A stretch of 64,000 nt of DNA from CAYQXJ01 sp964421565 (GTDB taxonomy: Bacteria > Planctomycetota > Brocadiia > SM23-32). Location: contig CAYQXJ010000013.1 of assembly GCA_964421565.1 (NCBI GenBank), forward strand, positions 48,947-112,946, written 5' to 3'. The stretch's first letter is position 1; each line of letters starts with the position of its first letter. The notes below the pieces were generated by a model. The model was not told where the DNA came from, made no database searches, and worked only from the letters and a program-made list of their open reading frames with translations. Shown piece after piece: positions 8,364 to 17,709 of the stretch. A program made the position numbers and the translations under genes.

Positions 8364-9806
8364 TTAGCCGAACAGGTCCGCCGTATCGTCTTCATCGCCC
8401 AGGATGGCGTCGGTCGATATCTTGTAGCGGCCGAGCTTGTTATAGACTGACTTTTCGCTGATGCCCAGCAGCGAGGCGGCGCGGCGCTTGTTGCCTTCAG
8501 TGTGCTTGAGCGTCTCGATGATGCACAGCTTCTCCACCTCCTCCAGCGGAGTGCCCGGTGGCACCCGCACCGGCTCGCCGGGCTCTTCCACAGCGCGGCG
8601 CACGCGGGGCGGCAGTTCCTCGGGCGTGACGGCGCCACCTTCGCAGAGCACCAGTGCGCCTTCGATGATGTTCTCCAGTTCGCGTATATTGCCGGGATAG
8701 CTGTAGCTCATCAGCAACTGCATGGCTTCGGAGTCGACGCCCACGACCTTGCGACCCATGGCCCGGTGATAAATGTCCAGAAAGTAATGCGCCAGCAGCG
8801 GAATGTCTTCCTTGCGGTCGCGTAGCGGCGGGATGTCGATCGTTACCACGTTCAGGCGGTAATAGAGGTCCTCACGGAAGCGCCGCTCATCGATCGCTTT
8901 CTCCAGGTCCTGGTGAGTAGCCGCAAGTATGCGCACGTCCACGCCGATGGGTTCGTGGCCGCCGACTCGTTGAAACTCTCGGTCCTGAATAACACTGAGC
9001 AGTTTCACCTGCAGTTCCAGCGGCATGTCGCCGATCTCGTCGAGCAATATGGTGCCGCCATCGGCCATCTCGAACCGCCCGATGCGCTGTTGAAGGGCGC
9101 CGGTGAATGAGCCCTTCTCGTGGCCGAACAGCTCGCTTTCCAGTAGGTCTCGGGGTATGGCGCCGCAGTTGAGTTTCACGAAGGGCGACTGAGCCCGAGG
9201 GCTGTTCTTGTGGATGGCATGCGCGACAAGCTCCTTGCCAGTGCCCGTTTCGCCCCGGATCAGCACGTTGCTGTTCACTTCACGCACGAGGTGGATGCGG
9301 TGCAGCACGTCCCGCATGGCGGAGCTGTTGCCGATCAGGCGCTTTCCCGGGTTGGCAAAGGAAAGGCGGCGGCGCGCCCCGAGGTTGGAGTGGCGGGTCA
9401 ACAGTTCACGCGCCGCCCCGTCGATCGCCTGCTGCAGGCTGCGCGCCTCGAGCGGGCGGCTCAGGCACTGGTAGGCGCCGAGTTTGATAGCCTCCAGCGC
9501 GCGGGAACTATCACCCGTTTCGGCAATTGCTACGGCCATCAACTGGCTCTGCTCCGCAAGGGCCTGGCGCAGCAACTGAAGGCCGCATGCTGTCCTAGCG
9601 GAGACATCCACCACCAGGACGTCGACATGCCGCTTGGCGAGCAGCTCCATCCCGTCTTCGCAGCACGATGCGCTGACGACGTACGCGTAATGCTCGGCGA
9701 GCAGCTCCGAAAGGTTGCGCTGCAGGTTGGTATCGTTCTCAAGGATGAGGACAGAAACGTCATGATCGTCGACGCGGCTTGCGCCGTTGCATCTTACGGC
9801 TGACAT
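8364..9806 (-). CDS. Sigma-54-dependent NtrC-family regulator with atypical receiver
   Basis: About 480 aa from the ATG at 9806, chosen because GGGGGAG lies eight bases upstream; an ATG 16 codons earlier lacks such a site. Domain order is receiver (about 15-130), AAA+ sigma-54 activator (about 150-385) and a C-terminal Fis-type HTH (GNKRRAASLLGISEKSVYNK). The activator domain has Walker A GETGTGKE, the sigma-54 contact loop GSFTGA and Walker B TILLDEIGDM. The receiver keeps the phospho-acceptor Asp (VLVVDVS). The conserved Lys before Pro is replaced by Arg (LSRP), and the usual Thr/Ser position looks lost (VAIAET), so phosphorylation signalling may be altered. No histidine kinase is adjacent. 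Confidence 0.93.
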   Translation of the reverse strand: MSAVRCNGASRVDDHDVSVLILENDTNLQRNLSELLAEHYAYVVSASCCEDGMELLAKRHVDVLVVDVSARTACGLQLLRQALAEQSQLMAVAIAETGDSSRALEAIKLGAYQCLSRPLEARSLQQAIDGAARELLTRHSNLGARRRLSFANPGKRLIGNSSAMRDVLHRIHLVREVNSNVLIRGETGTGKELVAHAIHKNSPRAQSPFVKLNCGAIPRDLLESELFGHEKGSFTGALQQRIGRFEMADGGTILLDEIGDMPLELQVKLLSVIQDREFQRVGGHEPIGVDVRILAATHQDLEKAIDERRFREDLYYRLNVVTIDIPPLRDRKEDIPLLAHYFLDIYHRAMGRKVVGVDSEAMQLLMSYSYPGNIRELENIIEGALVLCEGGAVTPEELPPRVRRAVEEPGEPVRVPPGTPLEEVEKLCIIETLKHTEGNKRRAASLLGISEKSVYNKLGRYKISTDAILGDEDDTADLFG

Positions 9807-9925
9807 GCTTCGGGCTCCCCCTTCAACTCCACTTCTGGCCCCACGGCGACGCATGCTAAGCGTAAGACCACACGGAAGTCAAATGTGTTTCTCTTTTTCG
9901 CGGTCAGGACATTCCGCGCGACACT

Positions 9926-10825
9926 CTATCCTGTTGTGTAGGAGTGCCTTACGCCCATTAACGATGCCAGGCCCGAGGGGATATCATCACCTGGGCGGAG
10001 GACAACCGCGCGCATGCCGCTATGCAGTAGAGCTGCGCGCAGGCGTGCGTCGAGCCCGTACTGGCCTGACTGCAGCCGACTCTCTTTGCTTGGGCTCCGT
10101 AGCGTCAGCAGGGCGCCGCTCTCGGACTGCCTACCCATAGCCAGGCAGCGCTGCGGCAATGCACAATGCGACAGGCATACGCCGAGCAAGGTGTGGCGCC
10201 GGGCGCATCCCTGCAGCGGTTGACGCACGGTCGGTTCGGCAACGTCCGGATCGAAGGCGAAGTCGCTGATCAGAACTACGAGCGCACCCCGCCGCAGGTT
10301 GCCGAGCAGTTTGAACAGGGGCCGTGCGTCAGACCTCGGCCCGGGTTGATGTTCGGCGAGGGCGCGCGCGAGCACCTGCAGCGCGTGCCTGGTTCCCCGG
10401 CCAGGCCCGACGAGGACGGGGCTGGGGCTGCCGAAGAGGGCGGCACTGAGGCGGTCGCCAGTGTGGGCGGCGGCCAGGGCGAAGAAGGCTGCTGCCTGAA
10501 CGGCGCGGGCCAGGGGCGCCTCCCGCCCGTCAATGCATCGCATCGACGGGCTAACATCCACCGCCAGCACGACGTGCAGGTCGCGTTCCTCGTGGTAGCG
10601 GCGCACATACGGACGGCGCCGCCGGGCCGTCAGCAGCCAGTCGATGCGCCTCGCGTCATCCCCGGCGACGTACGGCCCAAACTCGCTGAACTCCATGCCC
10701 CGGCCGTGGAATCTGCTCGTGTAGGCACCGGTGAAGCGGCTCAGTGCCGCATCAGAGAGCCGAAGGCGCATGCGGCGCACGGCCCAACAGGCCTGTGGCA
10801 GCTCTGTCGACAGGGCCTCACTCAT
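9926..10825 (-). CDS. DUF58 domain protein
   Basis: 299 aa. The family core GRGMEFSEFGPYVAGDDARR with IDW follows at about residues 41-64. A vWA-like MIDAS segment VDVSPSM comes later, around residue 90. DUF58 proteins normally pair with a MoxR AAA+ ATPase in chaperone-like operons affecting envelope or oxidase assembly. Here the neighbours are a metallophosphoesterase (8-bp overlap upstream, likely co-transcribed) and a sigma-54 regulator; the only MoxR in the window lies 33 kb away at 42780-43772. The function in this organism is unknown. Confidence 0.85.
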   Translation of the reverse strand: MSEALSTELPQACWAVRRMRLRLSDAALSRFTGAYTSRFHGRGMEFSEFGPYVAGDDARRIDWLLTARRRRPYVRRYHEERDLHVVLAVDVSPSMRCIDGREAPLARAVQAAAFFALAAAHTGDRLSAALFGSPSPVLVGPGRGTRHALQVLARALAEHQPGPRSDARPLFKLLGNLRRGALVVLISDFAFDPDVAEPTVRQPLQGCARRHTLLGVCLSHCALPQRCLAMGRQSESGALLTLRSPSKESRLQSGQYGLDARLRAALLHSGMRAVVLRPGDDIPSGLASLMGVRHSYTTG

Positions 10826-11756
10826 CGCTTGCCTCCAGCGCCGGCCGCCCGGGTGTGAGTTCGAATAGAACCACTTCCGGGCGGGCGAGCAGGCGATAGG
10901 GTGTGACGGCCGAGACGCCGAGGCCGCAGTTGATCACGAACGTGCAACCGTCTTGGGTGAACGTGCCGTGCGCCATCTCACGCGGCAGTGCGGAGCGGGT
11001 GACCACCGCCCCGACCAACGGCAGGCGCACCTGCCCGCCGTGCGTGTGGCCGAAAAACGCCAGGTCCACTCGTCGGGCGCGCAGCCCGGGCAGCACATCG
11101 GGACTGTGCGCCAGAACGATGCTCGGCACAGCGTGGTTTAGTCCTTGCCACGCCGCTTCATAGTCCGGTTCGCAAACAAAGGCATCCCGCAGGCCCACCA
11201 CGGCCGCCTGCGTGCCGCCGGGCAGCTTCACCATCCGGGCTTCGTCGCTCAGCACGCAGACGCCTTCCGCCTCCAGCATCTTCACTGCCGACCGCCACGG
11301 GTTCGGCCGCTGTGCGGCAGCCCTCCTGCGGCCGGTCAGCAGGTACGTATAGGTCGACACCCAGCCGTAGTGGCGATAGTCGTGCCCGCCCAGAACGGCG
11401 AAGCTACCGAGACGGGCCGGCAGGGCGCGCACCGCCTCGCGCAACGCTTCCAGGCCCGCGGGCCGGTCAATCAGGTCGCCGGTGTACACCACCAGATCGA
11501 ACGGCCCCTTGCGCGAAGCAACGTCCCGCAGGAAACTCAACATGCGCCTGTGCCGCCCGTGGAAGTGTGTGTCGGTCACGTGCAGTATGCGCAGGGGCGG
11601 CAGTCCTGCCTCGGTAGTCGGGCGCACCACCTCGCGCACATGGTAGCGACGCGGCTCGACCAATAGCATCCAGATGGCCAGGGCCAGCCCGCCGGCGCCG
11701 AGTATCGCGTACATCATCACGGGAAGGGCCGTTCGCGGAGAAAGGGACGCATGCAT
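10818..11756 (-). CDS. Calcineurin-like metallophosphoesterase, membrane-anchored
   Basis: 312 aa. An N-terminal hydrophobic segment (about 11-30, MMYAILGAGGLALAIWMLL) suggests a membrane anchor. The calcineurin-like metal ligands appear in order: TDTHFHG, GDLIDR, GGHDY and GHTHGGQ. The family includes YkuE/YaeI-type enzymes that hydrolyse phosphodiester or UDP-lipid substrates; the substrate here is not evident. It is upstream of DUF58 with an 8-bp overlap, so translation is probably coupled. A TATAAT-like palindrome just upstream (11759-11766) lies between this gene and divergent fxsA, but no matching -35 is clear. Confidence 0.9.
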   Translation of the reverse strand: MHASLSPRTALPVMMYAILGAGGLALAIWMLLVEPRRYHVREVVRPTTEAGLPPLRILHVTDTHFHGRHRRMLSFLRDVASRKGPFDLVVYTGDLIDRPAGLEALREAVRALPARLGSFAVLGGHDYRHYGWVSTYTYLLTGRRRAAAQRPNPWRSAVKMLEAEGVCVLSDEARMVKLPGGTQAAVVGLRDAFVCEPDYEAAWQGLNHAVPSIVLAHSPDVLPGLRARRVDLAFFGHTHGGQVRLPLVGAVVTRSALPREMAHGTFTQDGCTFVINCGLGVSAVTPYRLLARPEVVLFELTPGRPALEASDE

Positions 11757-11843
11757 GCATTATAATCATAGGGTGTATGCCCTGCACGACAGTGTAGCGT
11801 GCCGGGACGTCAGACATCAAACCGACCAATCGCTGAGGGCCCG

Positions 11844-12305
11844 ATGCTGCTGCGCCTGCTTCTGCTGCTGACGATCGTGCCGCTGGTGGAGCTGCTTCTG
11901 CTGGTGCGTCTGACCCAATGGACAGGGAGCTTCGCGCTGACCGTGGCTATTGTGATCGGCACGGGCGCGCTGGGGGCATTCCTTGCGCGGGCCGAGGGGC
12001 TCCGCGTCTACCGCAGGCTGCAGCGCGAACTGAATCGTGGTGAGCTGCCGGGCGAAAGCCTGATCGACGGCGTGCTGATCCTGCTGGCCGGGGCGTTGCT
12101 GCTGACCCCCGGCCTGATCACCGACTGTCTGGGCTTCCTGCTGCTGACTCCGATCACGCGTCCGTTCTTCCGCAACGGCGTTAAGCGATGGGCGCGTCGC
12201 AAGGTGCAGGAGGGCAGCCTGCACGCCTCCGGGTTTGCGCACTTCGGCCCCATCCACCACGAGCCGCCGCCGGGCGCGCCGCCGCTGGAAGACGAAGAAT
12301 CCTGA
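11844..12305 (+). CDS. fxsA: FxsA family membrane protein
   Basis: 153 aa from the ATG at 11844 (GAGGG upstream). The residues that follow begin the hydrophobic FxsA core immediately (MLLRLLLLLTIVPLVELLLL). Further signatures are ALGAFLARAEG, LLAGALLLTPGLITD and LGFLLLTPITRPF, all typical of FxsA. Three to four membrane segments are followed by a short hydrophilic tail rich in His and Pro. FxsA in E. coli is linked to F-plasmid exclusion by phage T7, but its cellular role is unknown. The gene converges on hisD with eight bases between them. Confidence 0.92.
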   Translation: MLLRLLLLLTIVPLVELLLLVRLTQWTGSFALTVAIVIGTGALGAFLARAEGLRVYRRLQRELNRGELPGESLIDGVLILLAGALLLTPGLITDCLGFLLLTPITRPFFRNGVKRWARRKVQEGSLHASGFAHFGPIHHEPPPGAPPLEDEES

Positions 12306-12313
12306 GCTTCCCC

Positions 12314-13639
12314 TCAGCCTTCGGTGCGGATGGAGACCGACCGGGCGTGGCCTTCCAGCTCCTCTGCAAGGGCGATGCTCAAGATGGCGGGTGCGTCTTC
12401 TTCGAGCGCATGACGCTCGTACTTCAGCACGCTGGAGCGCTTCAGAAAGTCATTGCAGCTCAGCCCGCTGGAGAATCGCGCTGTGCCTCCCGTGGGAAGT
12501 ATATGCGAGGGGCCCGCCACGTAGTCGCCGACCGGCTCCGGGCTCCACTCCCCCAGAAAGATAGCTCCTGCGTGCCGAATGCCCTGTGCCGTGCGCTCGG
12601 GGTCCCGGGTCATGACTTCCAGGTGCTCCGGGGCCAGCCGGTTCGCCAGTGTCACGCACTCCTCCAGGGAGCCCGCCACCATCGCCGCGCAGTAGCGCCG
12701 CACGCAATGGCGCGCCTGTTCTGCCCTGGGCAGTGAGGTCACCTGCCTCTCAACCGCCTGTGCCACTTCGCCCGCGAGGTCGGCATCCGACGTCAGCAAT
12801 ATGCCGCATCCGGGATTGTGCTCCGCCTGGGAGAGCAGGTCCGCAGCGCAGTAGTCAGGGTTCGCGCTGGAGTCGGCGATGATGACGATCTCGCTTGGCC
12901 CAGGTAACATCTCGATCCCCACCCGGCCGAACGCCTCGCGCTTGGCGAGCGTGGTGTAGATGTTGCCGGGCCCCGCGATGAAGTCCACGGCTGGTACGCT
13001 CTGCGTCCCGTAGGTGAGGGCGGCCACTGCTTGTGCGCCGCCGATGCGATAGACCTCGTCCACGCCCGCCAGGTGCGCTGCGACAAGCCTGTCACAAGTT
13101 ACCGATCCGTCGGGCCGCGGCGGAGTGACCATCACCACACGCTCGACGCCGGCAACCTGCGCGGGCACCGCCGCCATGATGGCGCTCGAGGCCAGGCTCG
13201 CAACCCCGCCCGGCACACACAGCCCCGCCGAATCAACTGGCGTGTAACGGATGCGCAGCTCACGTCCCTCCAGGCAGAGCGGTGGTGGATCGCTGAGCAG
13301 GATCGACTGCTGAAAAGCGCGCACGCGTTCGGCGGCCAGCTCCAGCGCGTTCATCAGGTCGGGCGGACATTCCTGCAGGGCCGCCTGCACCTCCTCATCG
13401 CTCACCCGCAGGCGTTCAGGCGTCAGCTCGCAGCCGTCAAGGCGCCGTGTCAGCTCGATTAGCGCTTCATCGCCCCGCTCGCGCACGTCGTCCATTATGC
13501 GCTGCACGGTGCGGGCAGGCGGCTCCGCCCCTTGCTCCCCGGCCGATCGCAGCCCTTCTTCCAGGCTCATACGGTTACGCAACGCGTCGAAACGGCTCGC
13601 GAAGTCGGCCTCGTCCGTTCTCCAAACGGTCAGCAGCAT
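12314..13639 (-). CDS. hisD: Histidinol dehydrogenase
   Basis: 441 aa, full length. It catalyses the last two oxidations of histidine synthesis, L-histidinol to L-histidine with NAD+, using a zinc ion. Signatures include GLCVPGGVASLASSAIMAAVPA, FIAGPGNIYTTLAKR, GIEMLPGPSEIVIIAD, LLSQAEHNPG and the C-terminal AGAIFLGEWSPEPVGDYVAG with GPSHILPT. Other his genes are not adjacent, so the pathway is dispersed in this genome. tatA lies 44 bp upstream on the same strand and may be co-transcribed. Confidence 0.97.
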   Translation of the reverse strand: MLLTVWRTDEADFASRFDALRNRMSLEEGLRSAGEQGAEPPARTVQRIMDDVRERGDEALIELTRRLDGCELTPERLRVSDEEVQAALQECPPDLMNALELAAERVRAFQQSILLSDPPPLCLEGRELRIRYTPVDSAGLCVPGGVASLASSAIMAAVPAQVAGVERVVMVTPPRPDGSVTCDRLVAAHLAGVDEVYRIGGAQAVAALTYGTQSVPAVDFIAGPGNIYTTLAKREAFGRVGIEMLPGPSEIVIIADSSANPDYCAADLLSQAEHNPGCGILLTSDADLAGEVAQAVERQVTSLPRAEQARHCVRRYCAAMVAGSLEECVTLANRLAPEHLEVMTRDPERTAQGIRHAGAIFLGEWSPEPVGDYVAGPSHILPTGGTARFSSGLSCNDFLKRSSVLKYERHALEEDAPAILSIALAEELEGHARSVSIRTEG

Positions 13640-13683
13640 GTCGACCTCAGGGCAGGGGGTGCGGGCGGGGCAGCGGCGGTGCC

Positions 13684-13899
13684 TTACTGGCTCTCGGCCG
13701 GTGGCTGTTTCGTTGCATCGTCCTCCCCGCCGGCCGACTCCACGTCCTCTTCGATCTCCCGCAGGCCCTTCTTGAATTCGGTAACGCTCTTGCCGACCGA
13801 ACGCATCACGCTGGGCAGCCGGGAGCCGAAGATCAGCAGGGCGATGATCAGGATGATGACGAGTTCCGTGGTGCCAATGCCACCAATGAAGCCGAGCAT
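13684..13899 (-). CDS. tatA: Twin-arginine translocase subunit TatA/E
   Basis: 71 aa. The ATG at 13899 is preceded by GGAGGT at good spacing; a longer frame upstream lacks a start signal. It has the TatA layout: a short periplasmic N-terminus, one membrane helix (ELVIILIIALLIFGSRLP), the FG hinge, then an amphipathic helix (SVGKSVTEFKKGLREIEEDV) and an acidic tail. It forms the protein-conducting part of the Tat export system for folded proteins. tatB and tatC are not adjacent. Confidence 0.93.
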   Translation of the reverse strand: MLGFIGGIGTTELVIILIIALLIFGSRLPSVMRSVGKSVTEFKKGLREIEEDVESAGGEDDATKQPPAESQ

Positions 13900-14099
13900 C
13901 AGCCGACCTCCATCATTGGGTGTGCGCGGCCGCCGAGCATGCCGACGCGGGGAAGGCGTCCAGTCGGCGATTATACGGCCGTCAGTGCACAAATGCAAAA
14001 GCGTCAGGGCGCGCTACGGCCCGTTTCCGGGGCTCTGGTCGCTTCATGCCGGCTCTTCGGTGGCATTCTCACCCGTGCTCGACCGCGCAGAGGCCTCTG

Positions 14100-16028
14100 T
14101 TAGCGATTCTGTAAGCGGGGCGATTGCCGCCGCATGCCTTCGTCGGCGGCTTGTGCGCGGGGGTCGATGCTGATGCTCGCGAGCCCCTCGAGGGCGCCAA
14201 ACGGGCCGACCACGGCGCAACTCGGTTCGATCGTCCGCCCGAAGAAGTCCCGCTCCACGAACTCAACGACCTCACATTGTGGACCATCGCCCTCGCAGTC
14301 CACACGCAGCGTCAGCGTTTCGGCGTCCATGTTGAGTCTGAGCAGCCCCGTGGTGCTCGTTATGTCGAGGCCGTGAAACTCCTGCCAGGCGGCGAAATCG
14401 AGGTACTCCTCCTCGTCGGCAAGCTGGAAGGCGCCGGGCTCGACCTGCGAGACGTCGTAGAAGTTCCCCTCACAGGTGCTGTCCGCATTCTGCAAGTGGA
14501 TGGCCTCTGCGTCTACGGCGAACAGGTTGTTCAGCACGCGATGTCTGCGGGAGACTGGTCCGCGCCCCTCGATCATGCGGTCCGCGAAGACCTTGGCGAA
14601 GTTGAGCAGCCGGCCCTCGCACTTTGCAGCCAGGTTGTGGGCGACGGTGGCGTGGTCGGTGAACGTTATGTGCATCCCATGCCCGCCCTGCATTTCCGGG
14701 CGGTTGTAGGGCTGGGGCGCGCGGCGACAGCCGACGATGACGTTGTTGTCGACGAGGTGGTGGTGGTGCGAGTTCTCGATGAAGATCCCCCCCGTGCGGC
14801 TCTTGACGTCGAGGATGACATTGCGGGTCACGCGGGTGTTCTTGATTGCGCAGTCGAGCCAGATGCCCGAGCCAAACTCGGTGCGCCGGATCACGTTGCG
14901 GCTGATCAGCGTGCCGTCGGTCCAGTGGAACTTGATTGCCGAGGACTCGTACATCTCCTCCACGTCGTGCCAGCAGCAGTCCTCGATCAGGTTGCTGTCG
15001 ATTAGGGAGTCTGGCAGCCAGAGCCCTGCGATGCCGCAGATACCGCAGTGACGGATGGTGTTGCGGCGGACGAGATGGCCTCCCAGCTCGGACGGCAGTT
15101 GTGCCCGTGCGTCCCACAGGCCGATGTCGATGCCGGTCCCGTTTGCCCACTCGATAGTGTTGTCCTCGATGATCCAGTGATGGCCGCGATAGGTAGACAA
15201 TGCCCCGGCCTGGGGCTTGAAGGGGAAGGCGTTCCCCGCCCGGCGCATGGTGAAGCCTTTGACGCGAATGTAGGCGAGTTCGGGCAGGTCCGGTGCGAAG
15301 CACTGCTCCCGTGCCGTCAGCTCAAACACGCTCTCCCGCGGATCGCCGTCCTCGTGTGGTCGCACATGTAGCACCAGTCCAGTCGGGTCGGGCCAGAACG
15401 CGCCCGGTCCGTCGTAGAGGTCGCCGAAGGAGGCCACTTGCTCGAGTCGCTTTCCGTCCTGAAACACGAGTCCGCGGCGCAAGTTATAGATGACCAGTTT
15501 GTGCCGCTGCAGTTTCGCATGCCCGACCTCCGGCTTGTTTGCCTTCGCGAGGGGGTTGTCCCGCTCGAAGATGGCGGGGTCGATGCGCGTCATCCAGATG
15601 CGCGGTTCGCCTTCGCACGGATTGTGGAAGTCGTCCGGGCGCCGATGCCAGCGGCGCCTGTTGTGCGGGCTCAGCCAGCCGCGCGACGGTTGCCACGCAC
15701 ACTCCACCACTGCGCCTCCGGTGATTGCGACATCACCGTCGGCTTCGTAGCTGATCATGGCGTCGGGGCCGGTGCCGCTCCGGGCGGGGCGGACGCACTC
15801 CCGGTAGGTGCCGGGCCTGACAAGCACGCGGTCGCCCGGCTCGGCTCGCTCCGCTGCCGCGCCGATGGTGCGCAGGGGGCGCTCCGCCGTGCCCGGGTTG
15901 CCGTCGTCGGCGTCGGGATGGTTCTGGTCGACGATCAGAGTGCGTTTAAACTTGGTGGTGGGATGCCAGAACCGGAGCGGCTCGCCGTCGGGCAACCGCC
16001 AGTTCGTGGCGTCTGCGGAACAGTGCAT
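14100..16028 (-). CDS. Right-handed parallel beta-helix protein (DUF1565-type), putative polysaccharide lyase or epimerase
   Basis: 642 aa. The N-terminal TLIVDQNHPDADDGNPGTAE and PLRTIGAAAERAEPGDRVLV are a DUF1565-like start (Asp-x-x-x-x-Asp, GT/RPxxTI, GDxVxV). A long run of beta-helix coils follows (IIEDNTIEWANGTGIDI, HLVRRNTIRHCGICGIAG, LISRNVIRRTEFGSGIWL, HLVDNNVIVGC) at about residues 250-450, with Asn-rich turns. Such proteins cleave or epimerise acidic polysaccharides, or bind them. No signal peptide is present, which is unusual for this fold acting on polymers; a cytoplasmic oligosaccharide substrate or a misplaced start are both possible. No catalytic residues can be fixed without structural alignment. 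Confidence 0.8.
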   Translation of the reverse strand: MHCSADATNWRLPDGEPLRFWHPTTKFKRTLIVDQNHPDADDGNPGTAERPLRTIGAAAERAEPGDRVLVRPGTYRECVRPARSGTGPDAMISYEADGDVAITGGAVVECAWQPSRGWLSPHNRRRWHRRPDDFHNPCEGEPRIWMTRIDPAIFERDNPLAKANKPEVGHAKLQRHKLVIYNLRRGLVFQDGKRLEQVASFGDLYDGPGAFWPDPTGLVLHVRPHEDGDPRESVFELTAREQCFAPDLPELAYIRVKGFTMRRAGNAFPFKPQAGALSTYRGHHWIIEDNTIEWANGTGIDIGLWDARAQLPSELGGHLVRRNTIRHCGICGIAGLWLPDSLIDSNLIEDCCWHDVEEMYESSAIKFHWTDGTLISRNVIRRTEFGSGIWLDCAIKNTRVTRNVILDVKSRTGGIFIENSHHHHLVDNNVIVGCRRAPQPYNRPEMQGGHGMHITFTDHATVAHNLAAKCEGRLLNFAKVFADRMIEGRGPVSRRHRVLNNLFAVDAEAIHLQNADSTCEGNFYDVSQVEPGAFQLADEEEYLDFAAWQEFHGLDITSTTGLLRLNMDAETLTLRVDCEGDGPQCEVVEFVERDFFGRTIEPSCAVVGPFGALEGLASISIDPRAQAADEGMRRQSPRLQNR

Positions 16029-16109
16029 AGCTAAGCTTCCTCATAAAGCGAGTGTGGAAGCCGATGCTACGCCACCCGGCTGGGACTGCAAAGTGAAACG
16101 CAGGAAAGC

Positions 16110-16913
16110 TCAGCTACCCGTCGACCGATAGTGTGCCACGCCGAAAGCCCAGACCTGGAGCATCACCAGGAGAAACGCGACTCCGAACAGTGGACCGACC
16201 CAGTACAGCAGGGGCGGCGCACCGAGCGGATCCGGGCGCCCGAGGATGGCATGGGCGGGGAAGTAGTTGATGCACGCGAGGGGAACGATGAATGTGAAGA
16301 AGCGCCGGAACCACTCATGATAGATGGTCAGGGGGTACTGCGCCGCCTCCACGCCGCCGTAGGTCATGGTGTTCATTATCTCGAGGGTTTCGATTGTCCA
16401 GAAGCACATCGTTGCCTGAAGCACGAAAAGGCCTGTGAAAACGCACGCACCGCCGCCGACAGCCGCGAGGGCAAGGGCGATGCGCGGGGCCGTCCAGCTC
16501 ACCTCCAGCCGCCACGCGGCCCACAACAGCACGGCCAGCCCCTGGGTGAGACGTCCCACTCGGATCATCTGAAGCTCCCGCCCGGCTACCTGGAGCACGG
16601 TGCTGCGCGGGCGCAGCAGCACGCGGTCGAACTCGCCGGTTCGCACGAGCCGGTTGAAGGTGTCGAACCCCCGGGCGAACGCCTCCGCCAGTGCGAAGGC
16701 GCAGTGCACGATGCCGTAGAAAAGGGCCACTTCGGCCATGGTCCAAGCCTTCAGGCTGCCGAAACGGCTGAACAGCGCCCAAAGCCCGAGGAACTCAATG
16801 CCCGTCGCTGCCAGGTGGCCCAAAGCGGCAAGCGCGAAGGAGGCCCGGTACTGCAACTGGCTGCGCACGCTGGCCAGCGCGTAGAGCAAGTAGACCCGGA
16901 TCGAGTCGGCCAT
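16110..16913 (-). CDS. ABC-2 type transporter permease (COG3694-like)
   Basis: 267 aa with about six membrane segments (e.g. FALAALGHLAATGIEFLGLW, ILGRPD loop, final GVAFLLVMLQVWAFGVAHY). The cytoplasmic LVRTGEFDRVLLRPRS segment is characteristic of this permease family (cf. MIRSGNVAYQLLRPLE in its partner). It is the last gene of a three-gene leftward set, four bases downstream of the other permease, with the ATPase upstream. Such trios export unidentified substrates and are often annotated as antibiotic or bacteriocin exporters without proof. Confidence 0.87.
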   Translation of the reverse strand: MADSIRVYLLYALASVRSQLQYRASFALAALGHLAATGIEFLGLWALFSRFGSLKAWTMAEVALFYGIVHCAFALAEAFARGFDTFNRLVRTGEFDRVLLRPRSTVLQVAGRELQMIRVGRLTQGLAVLLWAAWRLEVSWTAPRIALALAAVGGGACVFTGLFVLQATMCFWTIETLEIMNTMTYGGVEAAQYPLTIYHEWFRRFFTFIVPLACINYFPAHAILGRPDPLGAPPLLYWVGPLFGVAFLLVMLQVWAFGVAHYRSTGS

Positions 16914-16917
16914 GGTC

Positions 16918-17709
16918 TCAGCCCCCCTGTATGACGAGCTTACGTATCCCCCGGCCCATCAGCCAGCGGCCCAGAAGGATCAGTGCCACCGTCCATCCCA
17001 ACTGCTGGGCGAGCAGCGCGGGCGCCCGCCCGGCCGGGATGTGACCCATGTAGAGCCGGAACGGTGTGTCCATCAGATGCCGGAAGGGCAGCATGCTGAG
17101 CACCGGCTGCGCCCAGTCAGGAAACAGCGGTATGGGCACGATCAGGCCCCCGAGGAGCATCACGATCGTGCCGGTGAACATCCGCACCCCATCCCCGGCG
17201 ATCGTCCAGAGCAAGGACACGGTGACCAGCGTGCTGAACGCGGCTGCCAGCAGCACCGCGCAGGCCGTCGACGCCACCCACGCCGCCGCCGATGCAGACG
17301 AAGGCGGCGCCTGCAGCCCGAACAGCAGCCCCGCGACCACGAGCATGGGCACCGAGCGCAGCAGCGTCGGCGCCGTGCGCAGTGCCAGCGAACGTGCATA
17401 CCAGACGCGGTAGAGTTCGAGCGGGCGCAGAAGCTGGTAGGCCACGTTGCCGGAACGGATCATGTCGAACAGCTCCTGGTCGATGCTCCAGGGCAGCATC
17501 AGGAGCATCGCCTGGCCGAGCCAGACGTAGTTGACCACCTCCTGGTAGCTCATCGGCATGTCGGCGGTGGATGCGGCATAGAACGCCCGGAAGATCATCA
17601 CCCGGATGAAGCCCCAGAACACCTGTGTGCAGAATCCGGCCAGAGCCGCCGCGCGGTACTGGAGCAACTGGCGGAACCGTGCGCTGAAGTAAGACCAGTA
17701 GGCTCTCAC
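16918..17709 (-). CDS. ABC-2 type transporter permease (COG4587-like)
   Basis: 263 aa, six predicted membrane helices. It contains FDMIRSGNVAYQLLRPLELY, the loop typical of the COG4587 partner of COG4586/COG3694 ABC exporters, and near the C-terminus the segment LLGGLIVPIPLFPDWAQ ending in LPFRHLMDTPFRLYMG. Its start overlaps the stop of the upstream ATPase by four bases, so translation is coupled. It should form a heterodimeric channel with the adjacent permease at 16110-16913. Confidence 0.88.
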   Translation of the reverse strand: MRAYWSYFSARFRQLLQYRAAALAGFCTQVFWGFIRVMIFRAFYAASTADMPMSYQEVVNYVWLGQAMLLMLPWSIDQELFDMIRSGNVAYQLLRPLELYRVWYARSLALRTAPTLLRSVPMLVVAGLLFGLQAPPSSASAAAWVASTACAVLLAAAFSTLVTVSLLWTIAGDGVRMFTGTIVMLLGGLIVPIPLFPDWAQPVLSMLPFRHLMDTPFRLYMGHIPAGRAPALLAQQLGWTVALILLGRWLMGRGIRKLVIQGG

